Source: Costus lasius (Eukaryota > Streptophyta > Magnoliopsida > Zingiberales > Costaceae). From it: a stretch of DNA of 64,000 nt. The stretch lies in NCBI GenBank assembly GCA_027563935.2, contig CM050447.1:78539461-78603460 (forward strand), written 5' to 3'. The position numbers and the translations under genes are program-made. Shown piece after piece: positions 11,852-22,966 of the stretch. The stretch's first letter is position 1. Every line of letters starts with the position of its first letter. The notes below the pieces were generated by a model. The model made no database searches. It saw only the letters and a program-made list of their open reading frames with translations, and was not told the DNA's origin.

Positions 11852-12920
11852 TGTTGTGTCCGCAAGTGTACGGATACTCGAAGTAATAAAAAGTTATTGA
11901 ACCATAGAGACCTCGTTGTTAAGTACCAAAGAATTGATTTCTCACTAGCTAAGCAAACTGAATATGACGTAAGCAAACGATCGGAAAGTTTACAAAATAT
12001 CAGAGAGAAATAATTGGGACTAGGGGTTCAACCATCTTAATTTCAATGACCAAATATAATTAAACACTCATTAGTTTATTCTTGTTATGATAAAGATGTA
12101 ATTTGCTTTAATAAGAAATCGTCTTGCTCTCGCGCAGATTTATTTTATGTTTATGGAAAAGCAAACCTCAACATAGAGATTTAAGAATCACTCTCGTGCA
12201 TTCGAACCCGATATCAAAATCTCAAGTGAAACTAAGTATTCTCATACCCTAGTTCCACTAGTTTTACTTAAGGGTTTCTAACAATCCAATATCTATCTCT
12301 AGCATATTTTTATGTCTGAAACAGTAATATTTTCTAGATCAGTCTATCAACAAGTCAATAAACTTCTAAAATCTAGAGATAAGAACACAACTAATTTCTT
12401 ACGATGAGTTCCTAAACCTCAATTTTAGGGTTCCAAGTTTTGCAAATCACTTTTCAGTCCATATCACAAAACTCTAACACATGCTAATGATTGAAACAAG
12501 AAAAGATTAAAGACGTAAATCACTTAAGTAAAATTATCATATCAAAAACATTCTGATGAAATAAAGGTCATCCTGTCATTAAGAAATTAAGAGGTCTATA
12601 CCCCCTTGTCTCAAAGAGGTTTAAGCAAGCATGATTGAAGAATTATAATAAAACATTATTTAAAAGGATCAGAAACTGAAAGAGTAGAGATAAGGTTACT
12701 AAACAGGGCTGTAATAAAAATTACAGCCCGTAATTTAGCCTGGAAACGTGATGAATAGTGGCGATGCCCTTGTTTTTGCTGATTTCTCCCTCGATCGGTC
12801 TCCTTTCACTCTGAAACTTTTCGTGTGTCCTCTCCTCCTTCAAACGAAGCTTCCTCTTAAATTTCATGGTCGATGGTGCTCTGTATGCTTCCCAACGATG
12901 AACCCTAGGGTGGTGACCAA

Positions 12921-14405
12921 TGATAGGTATCCGCAAGTGCACGGATTTATCGAAGTAATAAAAAGATTATCGTTCCCAATGAGGATCTAGCAGTCAAGTA
13001 CCGATTACACGTTTGATCTATATCTAGACGAATCAATATGTGGTTTTTGTTTTGGCAACTTCTAAGTACAAAAAGAAGCAAAAGCGAGCGTTCGGGTAAA
13101 AATTAATTCGGATAAATTCAGGATCTAGGGTTTCACCACGTTGATGATTATGAATAAAATTTGCGAATAAATCTTTTGATTAGAAAATTATAATTTTGAA
13201 AGGGATTTTTCCTAAGGTACAGATTACCTCCTCCCGAAGCGTAACCTGGTATCTATTTACATTAATTCCCTACTCCCGTGGCAATTAACATAAATAGACC
13301 CATTAAGTTCTGTGAAAAACCATGGTAATCCTTCAAGCGAATCCGAACTACTCCCGTGATCGGATTCACAGGATTGAAAAGAATAGATCCGACGCTACAA
13401 TTCACCTCCCGGTCCTTCTCGCAACGTCTAAGACGTAAAATTACTTGATCAGGGTAATTCACTAAATAAGCACAATTCAAATCAAATCAAATCTATAAAA
13501 GATCATGTCAAAGATTTAAAACTATGTATTTAATCCATAAATCGTCAACGGGCTATTCCCTAAATCCCAAAAATAAACTTTACACGTTCATGTTCATAAC
13601 AAACAGCATGTTTATTGATGAAAATCGCATGGAAACTCAAGAAAAATACAAGAAATCGCTAGACAAGATAGTAGAAAGGCTTCCCCTCAACGTGGAGACG
13701 AAGATCAACCCTCTAATTCGACCTTTGCGCAGCTTTCTTGTTCATTTTCTGCCCTGGAATCAATTCTCGCCCTCGCCGCCGCCTCCTCTCGTTTTTGTGC
13801 CTAAAAGCCCCCCGAAACCCTTCCAAAACCTTTCCTTTTATAGTCTAATCAGTATATAACCGGTCTAGGAAGGTTTCTAGAGAGTTTGGTTCAATTTTGG
13901 TTTAATTTGGAATCAAATCGAGTGAAAAACCAAAAGGGCGGACATTTTTACGGCCCGTGATGAGTTTATGGCCAAGGCCGTAATTCTTTCGGTCTATAAT
14001 GCTTTTAGTCACAGAAAGTTTCACGGACCGTGATGGATTCTCGGCCTCACCCGTGAAAGTTTCGGTGAACTTTTTAACTTAGCCGATTTTCGTCCTCTAT
14101 TCGTCGTCGCTTTCACGGTCGAATATGCAATTACGGCCAAGGCCGTAAATCTCTCATTCTTCACCGTTTTTGGCCCAAATTGGACGTGTGAGCTCGTGAT
14201 CTCCTCGGGAATCATGCTCTGGCTTCAAAACCCTCAAAATCCATCATTTTTATGCCCTTTTACCTATATTTTCAATAAAACCAGAAAAAGTGAAGATTCT
14301 GTGCAAAGTAAGATAAAAACACTAAAAGTAACACAAAATCATGCAAATAAGCCCAAAATATGATCTAAAACATAGGCAAAAACATGGTGTAGAAATCACT
14401 TATCA
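12921..14405 (-). repeat. Element C 3' LTR
   Basis: 1485 bp, starting TGATAAGTGATTT at 14405 and ending GGATACCTATCA at 12921 on the minus strand. It matches 17876-21113 once the hAT insert is removed. It contains the palindromes TTACGGCCAAGGCCGTAA (about 14126) and TCACGGACCGTGA (about 14022). Confidence 0.93.
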
Positions 14406-16194
14406 AATAACCCTAGACTTAGAATTTTGCTTGTCCTCAAGCAACACCTTGATATGTATAAAGAATGTAAAGATAAGGATTTTTTAATTATTTTTGCCCC
14501 TAATAATATCCTCAGTTTACAAATTAAGCAATTAATATTTCAAACTCAAGTAATTCAAGAAAAATCATAATAGAAATAAATTCCCAAGAGGTTACAATCC
14601 AAGAAAGATAAAATTCACGATTCATGTCATAACATCCATTCAACACACACTAAGCATCAAATACTTTCATCTTAATAAATCCATTTCACTTAACAGATAA
14701 GATTTCTACTTCAAGAATTTCAGTGATGTTAAGGATAAGAGATTTTTAAAGCAATTTGGTTTTTAAATTGTCATATGCTGTTTATTGTTAGCATCATACC
14801 AAGTTTAAAGTATACCACAAAGCAGTATAATATAACTCATAGTCTCAATCATGAAAGTCAGCGGAGTTGTCCACATGACATACAACTTTCTCTTTTTCTC
14901 CTTTCTTTTTCTTTTTTCTTTTTTTTAATAGACTTCAACTCATGTCTTAGGTACCACAATCAGATTTAACAGTGCCAAGTAGAGGAGTCTCCCCTTTTTT
15001 TTTTTTTTGGAGAAAACCGGTCAGTGGCATGGTACTTAAATCGTTATCGATACCTGATCGTAACATATTTAAAGTATACCAACTCGTGGTATAATATAAC
15101 TCATGACTTCAGATCACTCAACCATAGGAGTTGGAGTAAATCTCAAATTAAAAATATATCACCAATTTTCTCTTCATAAAAATTTTCATCATGTAGAAAT
15201 AGATAAATTAAACATCAAGTAACAAAATACTATGCACGTGTCATATGAACATATAACAATTCACATATGCATTTTATCAATACCAGAATTAAATTTACTC
15301 AACAATTTAAGTCTACATGAAATTTTAAAAATTCCTTAAGTCATCAAATCAATCACTCAAAATGTTTCCTAAGTCTAAAATCAAGGGTAAAACAAATTTG
15401 ATCATCCTTAACAATCATAAACATTTAAGATACATACTCATAAAGCCTTGAAGGATAAACATTCATGAAGGACACCCTAGACTTAAATTGTTGCACATAC
15501 ATAAAGATTAAATCAAGTCATGATGAATTTCAGAAAATTTTTTCAAGAGTTCCCTTTAAAATATATAGTGATTCCCTATGCAATTATATCAAAATATGGA
15601 AACATGAACCAAAAAGATTTAGAAACTATATCACATTAAAGATAATCATGTTTTACAATGTAAACAAGTTTCAAACATTAAATACCATCATGTTTCACTA
15701 TCAAATTCATATTAACCATACTCACAAAGAAAATGTCGTCATCACGGTTTATAATTGTTTCACGGCTACACCCGTGAACATCTCGTTGAACACTTTTCCT
15801 TCAAGCAAAAATTTCCCAAAAATTCCTACAAGCAAAAACAACTTATTAAAAATTTTTCATCAATAAAAATTCATCAAATCATGCTGCAAAAATTTATTAA
15901 AATATAAAGAAAATCAAAAACTGAAACTAAGAGTAATAAAAATTAGATGTTTGGGTTGCCTCCCGAAAAGCGCTTGTTTAAGGTCATTAGCTTGACCAAA
16001 GCTTCATGTCATGGTGGAGTTGGTGAATCTGTGCCATAGTAGAGAGCATGTAGTCTTTTTCTTTTCCTTCGTCTCGTCAGTGTGTCCACCAAAGTATATC
16101 TCCAATGAAATAAGTTGAGCAATGTTGTAGTGACCAGTACATGCATGCAAAAACAAAAGTTAAAGTCATGAAAAGAATAATCAATAATTTTTCT
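14406..16194 (-). other. Element C 3' non-coding region
   Basis: About 1.8 kb without a convincing ORF. It holds the CTTGCTTTTGAGG-type hairpin GCTTGAGGACAAGC near 14432, the conserved 3'-UTR hairpin at 14931-14990, and two diverged copies of a segment reading TTTAAAGTATACCA...GTATAATATAACTCAT (14798-14842 and 15070-15104). Near 15955-16005 is the GGTTGCCTCCCGAAAAGCGC segment also seen after the integrase tail in B, D and J. That indicates a deletion joined gag directly to this region. Confidence 0.7.
14931..14990 (-). ncRNA. Conserved 3'-UTR hairpin, element C copy
   Basis: In RNA sense this starts AGACTCCTCTACTTGGCACTG and ends GGTACCTAAGACATGAG, then TTGAAGTC. The outer stem AGACT/AGTC and part of the inner stem (CAC/GTG) remain. 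The same module occurs in B, D (two copies) and J (two copies) with paired base changes. Confidence 0.55.
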
Positions 16195-16473
16195 TTATTT
16201 ATCCAAGAGTAGTATCATGCATTCTTCATTTGGATTTTCATTAACAAATGGAAGAAGATTAGAATTAAAATCAAAGAATTCATACCTTGAATTGATCAAA
16301 AAGTTTTCAAAGTTCAAATTTGACTTTTCTCTTACCTCAATGCCAATGTAATCAATGTCAATGTGCTCAAGAATCTCATGTGTTATCACCTTCTGGGTAC
16401 CTGTGCTTGGATTTGAATCAAACAATATTTCAATCACCTCATTATCTTTAAAATCATCTCCATCATTAATCAT
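16195..16473 (-). CDS. Element C small ORF downstream of the gag remnant
   Basis: 92 codons, acidic, ending NEECMILLLDK. It follows the gag-derived ORF after one stop codon in the same direction, so it is probably the end of that reading frame before decay. Element E's last ORF has a similar phrase (GLMILLSDK), suggesting a shared C-terminus. No function is recognised. Confidence 0.45.
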   Translation of the reverse strand: MINDGDDFKDNEVIEILFDSNPSTGTQKVITHEILEHIDIDYIGIEVREKSNLNFENFLINSRYEFFDFNSNLLPFVNENPNEECMILLLDK

Positions 16474-16494
16474 GCAAATTTCTAATGGATTTTC

Positions 16495-17532
16495 CTAGAG
16501 AATAAGAATTAATGGTACAATATGCATAAGATCCTCTTCCTCATAATTTTCCTCAATTTCTTTCTCTTCAATGGGGCATTTCATCTTAACACTGTCAATT
16601 TCATCCCCATCTATCTCTCTAATTCTTTCTTGAGGATCCTTAAATTCATCATCCTTCTTCTCACAAGACTCAAAAAATTCATAAATCTCTTCAAACATGT
16701 CCCAAGTATTTGTGTTGTAAGACACTTCATTATGTGAGAGGGGACTAGATGGCTGGTAAAGTGCAGAGGAAGGTAAATCAAAATCATCCAAATTATCAAA
16801 ATTTGAAGAAGGTAAATCACAATCATCAAAATTTTTAATATCATCAAAATTTTTAATATCATCCAAATTTTCAAAATCATCAAAATTTGCAGAAGGTAAA
16901 TCACAATCAAGAGTCATGACTAATGATTGATCCAACTCTACAAAATTCTTAGATTCATCATGGATTTCTTCTTTTATGTCATTTTTATCAGTGCCATCAA
17001 TCATACTATGAATATCTTCACTTTCCAAATCAAACTCAAGTATACAACTTTGTTGTGCTATCTGTGTTCCTAGCATTTTAGTATTAGCACATATAGATTC
17101 TACTTGAGAAGTAAGCTGAGCAATCATCTCACTAAGATCTTCAAGTTCCTTACTCTGATTTATTATAATTTTTTCAAGCATGGATTCTAGCATAGATTCT
17201 TCAGATTCCTCAAAGTGTGGTTCTGAAATATTATTTGAGAAATCCTCATCAAAAGAACTTTGCTGATTTTTCCATCTAGAATTAAACTGATCATCTTGGT
17301 ACCGTGATACATTAGAACTAGCAGGATTTCCAAATTGACACTCAGAAGGATAATGATAATAGCTTCCACAAATATCACAAGTAACATAAGATTTCATTCT
17401 TAAATATTCAGTGTGTTGAGAAAAAGAATTTACCCTTGCTACAGGTGATTGAAATGCAACTGGCGGCACATATTCTCTAGTCTTTACAAGTGGCACATAT
17501 CCCTGACTTGACCATTGACATTGGTTAAACAT
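16495..17532 (-). CDS. gag: Element C gag-derived protein: CCHC knuckle, coiled coil, acidic repeat tail
   Basis: The frame is open to 17634; the ATG at 17532 (MFNQCQWSSQGY) is the likelier start. A perfect CX2CX4HX4C knuckle (CDICGSYYHYPSEC) is at 17338-17379. It is followed by Q/S-rich sequence and a heptad-like segment (MLEKIIINQSKELEDLSEMIAQ, then QVESICANTKMLGTQIAQQ) that matches gag of B and J. The capsid core ([22 protein letters not shown]) is missing. The tail is very acidic and repetitive (NFDDIKNFDD, CDLPSSNFDNLDDF). It probably binds RNA through the knuckle and could be carried into particles made by a relative's Gag; that is inference. The frame is open over about 345 codons despite the element's age. 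Confidence 0.7.
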   Translation of the reverse strand: MFNQCQWSSQGYVPLVKTREYVPPVAFQSPVARVNSFSQHTEYLRMKSYVTCDICGSYYHYPSECQFGNPASSNVSRYQDDQFNSRWKNQQSSFDEDFSNNISEPHFEESEESMLESMLEKIIINQSKELEDLSEMIAQLTSQVESICANTKMLGTQIAQQSCILEFDLESEDIHSMIDGTDKNDIKEEIHDESKNFVELDQSLVMTLDCDLPSANFDDFENLDDIKNFDDIKNFDDCDLPSSNFDNLDDFDLPSSALYQPSSPLSHNEVSYNTNTWDMFEEIYEFFESCEKKDDEFKDPQERIREIDGDEIDSVKMKCPIEEKEIEENYEEEDLMHIVPLILIL

Positions 17533-17659
17533 TATTCTTTTCAATTTATACAATAAATTCAAAAATATATAATGTAGAACAGGAAATGCAAAATATGTAG
17601 ACAAGCAATTTTTTGAGTTCTCCTGCACATACAATGTGTTAATCCAAAAAGAGACAAAT

Positions 17660-17803
17660 AAAAAAAACTACCTATATAAAAAGAATGTGAAAAATAAATA
17701 AAAATAAAAAAATGAAAACAAAAACAAATAAAATAAATAAAATAAAAACAAAAACAAAAACAAAAACAAAAATAAAAATAAAAACAAACAAATAATAAAA
17801 AAA
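17660..17803. repeat. A-rich simple repeat in element C leader
   Basis: A stretch of AAAACAAAAATAAA-type simple sequence. On the RNA strand it is a T-rich run between the primer site and gag. B, D and E have shorter T-rich leaders in the same place. Confidence 0.85.
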
Positions 17804-17852
17804 ATGTCTAGTCTATAAATCTCACGATTAAATCAATATTGACTGGCCTGAT

Positions 17853-17869
17853 CCCCGGCAACGGCGCCA
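17853..17869 (-). other. Element C primer binding site (tRNA-Asp)
   Basis: The plus strand reads CCCCGGCAACGGCGCCA, a 17/17 match to the 3' end of plant tRNA-Asp including CCA. It is the best primer site in the window. Confidence 0.95.
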
Positions 17870-17875
17870 AAAACT

Positions 17876-20800
17876 TGATAGGTATCCGTAAGTGCACGGA
17901 TTTATCGAAGTAATAAAAAGATTATAGTTCCCAACGAGGATCTGGCGGTCAAGTACCGATTACACGTTTGATCTATATCTAGACGAATCAATATGAGGTT
18001 TTTGTTTTGGCAACTTCTAAGTACAAAAAGAAGCAAAAGCGAGCGTTCGGGTAAAAATCAATTCGGATAAATTCAGGATCTAGGGTTTCACCACGTTGAT
18101 GATTATGAATAAAATTTGCGAATAAATCCTTTGATCAGAAAATTATAATTTTGAAAGGGATTTTTCCTAAGGTACAGATTACCTCCTCCCGAAGCGTAAC
18201 CCGGTATCTATTTACATTAATTCCCGACTCCCGTGGTAATTAACATAAATAGACCCATTAAGTTCTGTGAAAAACTATGGTAATCCTTCAAGCGAATCCA
18301 AACTACTCCCGTGATCGGATTCACAGGTTTGAAAATAATAGATCCGACGTTGCGATTCACCTCCCGGTCCTTCTCGCAACGTCTAAGATGTAAAATTACT
18401 TGATCAGGGTAATTCACGAAATAAGCACAATTCTAATCAAATAAAATCTATAAAAGATTATGTCAAAGATTTAAACTATGTATTTAATCCATAAATCGTC
18501 AACAGGCTATTCCCTAAATCCTAAAAATAAAGTTTACACATTCATGTTCATAACAAACAACATGTTTGTTGATGAAAATCGCATGGAAACTCAATAAAAA
18601 TACAAGAAATCGCTAGACAAGATAGTCGAAAGGCTTCCCCTCAACGTGGAGACGAAGATCAACCCTCTAATTCTTCCATTGCGCGGCTTTCTTGTTCGTT
18701 TTCTGCCCTGGAATTAATTCTCGCCGTCGCCGCCGCCTCCTCTCATTTTTGTGCCTAGAAGCCCCCGAAACCCTTCCAAAATCTTTCCTTTTATAGTCTA
18801 ATCAGTATATAACCGGTCTAGGAAGGTTTCTGGAGAGTTTGGTTCAATTTTGGTTTAATTTGGAGTCGAATCGAGTGAAAAACCAAAAGGGCGGACATTT
18901 TTACGGCCCGTGATGAGTTTACGGCCAAGGCCGTAATTCTTTCAGTGTATAATGCTTTTAGTCACAAAAAGTTTCACGGACCGTGATGGATTCACGGCCT
19001 CACCCGTGAAAGTTTCGGTGAACTTTTTAACTTAGCCGATTTTCATCCTCTATTCGTCGTCGCTTTCACGGCCGAATACGCAATTACGGCCAAGTAGGGT
19101 TGGCAAAAACTAACATGACCCATTAACCCGACCCGACCCGACACGAAGTTAAGCGGGTTCGGGTCGGACATAATCGTGTTCGGGTTATAAACGGGTCAAC
19201 TCGTTTATGAACCGAAAATATTCGGTTCGTGTCGGGTCATAAACGGGTTGACCTGCTCAACCCATTTATTTCATATATGTAGAAGCCAAGCCCAAACATA
19301 AATACCTAGCCCATTAATACTATATCATTTGTTGATCTCCACCCTTCAATTTCAAATGAAGGGTGAGATCAAGTTAACCTATTTATCATTCCGACTTTTA
19401 CTTTCTACAGCCGCTGGACAATCGTGAGCCCGAGCCGCCTCCTTCGTTCTCACCATCGCAAGTATTTTCTTCCTACCATTTACAGCTTGTTCCAGCGCCT
19501 CCTGTGCTGTTCGAAGTCTCCATCCTCGCCTAGTTGCTGCCTCATCGCCGGTTCTACTCCCTGCTGCCCTCACAGATTCATTGCCGGTTCTACTTCATGC
19601 TGCCCTCACAGATCCGCTGCCGCCCTTACAGATCCGCCGCTGCCCTCACAGATCCTTGCTCTGCGATCTAAAAAATTTATTTTTAGTGCTTCCCTCTACC
19701 GATCCTTGCTTTTTAGATGTGAATAATGTGAAAATGGAAACGTAAAACACGATATGATGAGTTGCTGCGATGTCCCCTATGCTTTTTAGATTTGTTAAAC
19801 TGTTTGCATTAGACTAACTTGTTGTTCATTAATATCTGCTAATATATCTACAATGGGGATTAACTGATTATATGTGGGATCTGGTTAAACTCTTACTAAT
19901 CTATTGAGTAAAAGGCATCTTCCCATGTATCTTATATTTTTATAATATTTGTTGGAAGATGAAGATTTCAGCTCTTAGTTGTTGTCGTGAGCTGTTTGAA
20001 ATTATGTGTGTGAGCTCCTTATTTGGGTCAGCTTTGTATGGTGTGTTGGCTGCTATATTCTACTAAGTTTTGGGGCTGATTTGGTGCTAATTTGTTACTG
20101 AGTTGCTAAGGTCTTTTGGGTTGGTTTCACGCTGAATTTCTGGTGACATTAACTCTTAAGTGAGCTGCTGAATTAAGCTGCTTGAAATCTTTTCTTGACG
20201 CTACATTTTTGGGGTTATTGTTGTGGTTTGCCCTCTAGTTTTCTGTGGTAGTTGGTTGAGTTTTAATGATGTTTATATGCTGATTTGCTGATATATTCTG
20301 TTATGGGTTTGTACTGAAATTTTGAGTCAAGTGAGGTAGGCTGAATTTTGTGTTAAATGCTGCTAAATTCTGCCCTTATTTCTCCCTGCTCAGGCTGCAG
20401 CCATTGCTGCAAATATTGCCCTTATTATACTATTTGAATTATATCATGAATTATGATGATAATTTTTTTGATGTTAGAATGTTGGTGGCATGTATTTGAA
20501 TTATATTTTGATATTATTTGCTTTGTTAGAATATTGAAGCTATTTATAAATGATCTATTTGCTAAACAGGTTATTTGGGTCGTGTCTAGTTGGCTTTATA
20601 AGTGACCTATATAATAAACAGGTTATTTAGGTCGTGTCAAGTCACTGTGAAGTGCTTAACCCGTTTAATAAATGGGTTACTTGGGTCGTGTCGGGTTGAC
20701 CCGTTTAAATGCGTGTCGTGTTTGGGTTATACCCCTTGACCCAATTAATTAAACGGGTCATGTTCGGGTTAGGCTATTCGGGTCACAGGTCAAGCATGAC

Positions 20801-21113
20801 ACGACACGAACATGACCCGTTTACACGAATTGCCAGCTCTACGGCCAAGGCCGTAAATCTCTCATTCTTCACTGTTTTCGCCCCAAATTGGACGTGTGAG
20901 CTCGTGATCTCCTCGGGAATCATGCTTTGGCTTCAAAACCCTCAAAATCCATCATTTTTATGCCTTTTTACCTACATTTTTAATAAAACCAGAAAAAGTG
21001 AAGATTCTATGCAAAGTAAGATAAAAACACTAAAAGTAACACAAAATCATGCAAATAAGCCCAAAATATGATCTAAAACATAGGCAAAAACATGGTGTAA
21101 AAATCACTTATCT
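17876..21113 (-). repeat. Element C 5' LTR, interrupted by a hAT element
   Basis: LTR sequence covers 17876-19094 and 20850-21113, about 1483 bp without the insert and one TSD copy. The left end is TGATAGGTATCC. The right end reads CACTTATCT where CACTTATCA is expected, one change in the terminal CA. The perfect ACCAA TSD follows. Confidence 0.92.
19095..20841. mobile_element. Non-autonomous hAT transposon
   Basis: 1747 bp with terminal inverted repeats TAGGGTTGGCAA and, inverted, TAGAGCTGGCAA (10 of 12 match). It is flanked by a perfect 8-bp duplication, CGGCCAAG (19087-19094 and 20842-20849). The empty site is present in the sister LTR near 14126-14145. Both ends carry dense GGGTCA/CGACCC motifs for 150-200 bp, the layout of hAT transposase binding sites. 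The interior has only a repetitive 100-codon frame (19424-19726) with CCPH-type repeats and no transposase, so it depends on an enzyme from elsewhere. Confidence 0.95.
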
Positions 21114-21844
21114 ACCAATCTCTCGATTTCTCTTTGAATTTGGAAAACTAATTGGGGCATCTTGTCTGCAGATCTTCCTCTCTTTATATAGATCATTCCA
21201 CTTTTTACAAATCTAAAAATAGTGGTCTAAAACTCGAGAAATCGTCTTCACAAGCTTTCGTGAACAGTAACAACGGAAGAATCGGGCAATCGTGGAAATC
21301 TGGGTTGAAATTACGGCATCGTGAAGAACATTACGGCAGTGCCATAATCGTTTCAGAAGTTTCTGTAAGGAAACGGCTCGAAATTATGGTATTGTAAAAT
21401 GTATTACGGCAGTGCCGTAATCTCCTAAAGAGTCTCTGTATGAAAACAACCCGACATTACGGCACCATAAAAAGTATTATGGTAGTGCCGTAACCTTTGC
21501 TTGGACAAAAAAAATCTTCGAAGAATAAGGTAGCAAAATTTGGTTTGCAGATTAGGGCCTTAATATTCCTTTACGACACTACCGTAATTTCTTTATGAAG
21601 TCTAATTCGGCTCGAAATTCGATGTGTAGTCACCTCTTTGATGATTAGAATTTGTCCATGCATTGAAATTGCTTGAAAACCATAAAAATGATGACTTTTT
21701 ACCTGAAATTGATCAAAAATTAAGAAAGGTGTAGATTCCGAAACATTTGATAAATAAGGCGTAAAAATAAGCAAATGAGCATGATTATGACCCAAAAGTA
21801 CAATAAAATTAGCAAGAAATATGCTATGAAATTTAGAGTCATCA

Positions 21845-22966
21845 AAATACATAAGGCTCAAACGTTGCTTATTCTCAAGCAAATAAAGAAATCAATACCA
21901 ATTATTGACAATAAACTCTCATATGACGAATAAATTTCTAAAATACAATTATTCATGGAAAATTTAATTGAAATTACATAAAATTTCAAACAAATATATT
22001 GTCCTCTGAACTTAATCCTTAAGATCCAAAACTCAATCAAATAAAACTTCGCAATGTGCATAATAAATAGAATCCCAATCTCATTATTTTACCTTTGTTT
22101 CAGTTTAAATCTATCATAGCTTTGTTTACAGGAATAGGATTTTCAAAATCTTTTTCCAATCAAATAGTCATTTTCTTTTCCTCTTTTTTTTTTTTTTTTA
22201 CAGACTTCAACCCATGTCTTCGGTACTGCCAATGTTACGCAGTGCCAAGTATGGGAGTCTCTCTCTCTTTTTGGATCTTGGATTCTTTCTTCCCAATAAA
22301 TAGTAAGATAAACTAAACATCAACTAGGTCAATCAATTGACATCAATTCAAAAATTACACTCATATGCTCATTTTATTTAAGGGAGTTATTTCACCTTCA
22401 GATTGCATTCATGAAACAATATATTTACCCAAAACCTCATGCACTGATCAATGGGAAAAATCCAACAAATAAATTATATCAAAGAAATAAATTCAGCATA
22501 TTAGGTCTATTTCCAATTCTCAGATATTGTTATGCATGGTAATTTATCATCAAGAAAAATTTTGGCATGATAATTGCAGTAATTTCAAGGATTCAACACA
22601 TCATGCAACAGCATAGACATTTGCAACAAACTAGGAAAGATATCTCATCACAGAACTCAAATTAAACAGTTCAAACTATCACACTATACCAATACATGGT
22701 GCTCAAAATCACAAAATATCATCCATGCAAAATATACCGAGTTATACAACCACATCGAAGCAGTAGTAATAGCAAATATCAAATTATCTCAATACAACCA
22801 AATCGAATGAATTTAGCAGTTTAACCACAAAAGTAGAGGATCATCATTGTGCGGACACAAGAAGTTTGACAAAGTCATCCTTGCCTACAAGGGCATGTAA
22901 ATCATCAAAAACCCAAATGATGTAGGTAATAGTAAAGATAAGGGAAGGATACTCACAAAGTTTTAC
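21845..22966 (-). other. Element B 3' UTR
   Basis: 1.1 kb of AT-rich non-coding DNA between ORF1 and the 3' LTR. It holds the conserved hairpin at 22203-22260 and a degenerate GCTTGAGAATAAGC stem about 25 bp before the LTR. The expected polypurine tract is not visible. Confidence 0.7.
22203..22260 (-). ncRNA. Conserved 3'-UTR hairpin, element B copy
   Basis: In RNA sense it has AGACTCCC, then GGCACTGC, a loop, GCAGTACC and GTTGAAGTC. The inner stem ACTGC/GCAGT and outer GACT/AGTC pair. It corresponds to the copies in C, D and J. Confidence 0.6.

Larger units (their letters stand above)
12921..21113 (-). mobile_element. Element C: non-autonomous gypsy-type element with gag remnant (TR-GAG-like)
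   Basis: An 8.2-kb element, 6.4 kb without its hAT insert, flanked by perfect ACCAA repeats (12916-12920 and 21114-21118). On the minus strand it has a 5' LTR at 21113-17876, a perfect tRNA-Asp primer site, one gag-derived ORF, a long non-coding 3' region and a 3' LTR at 14405-12921. There is no trace of protease, RT, RNase H or integrase, so mobility would need enzymes from a relative such as B. The LTRs differ by about 4% over 150 bp by eye. Confidence 0.9.
11852..21844 (-). repeat. Element B 3' LTR, interrupted by element C
   Basis: LTR sequence covers 11852-12920 and 21119-21844. Removing C and one TSD copy leaves about 1.8 kb, against 1.83 kb for the 5' LTR. The join (GGTGACCAA to TCTCTCGATTTC) is continuous in the 5' LTR at 45.35 kb. 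A palindrome array lies at 21300-21600 and a hairpin (GGGCTGTAAT, AAAA, ATTACAGCCC) near 12703-12726. Confidence 0.9.

Noticed and set aside
20709..21071. 120-codon frame across the hAT right end and LTR C
   Set aside because: It crosses a transposon boundary and is antisense to the element, so it cannot be a real gene.
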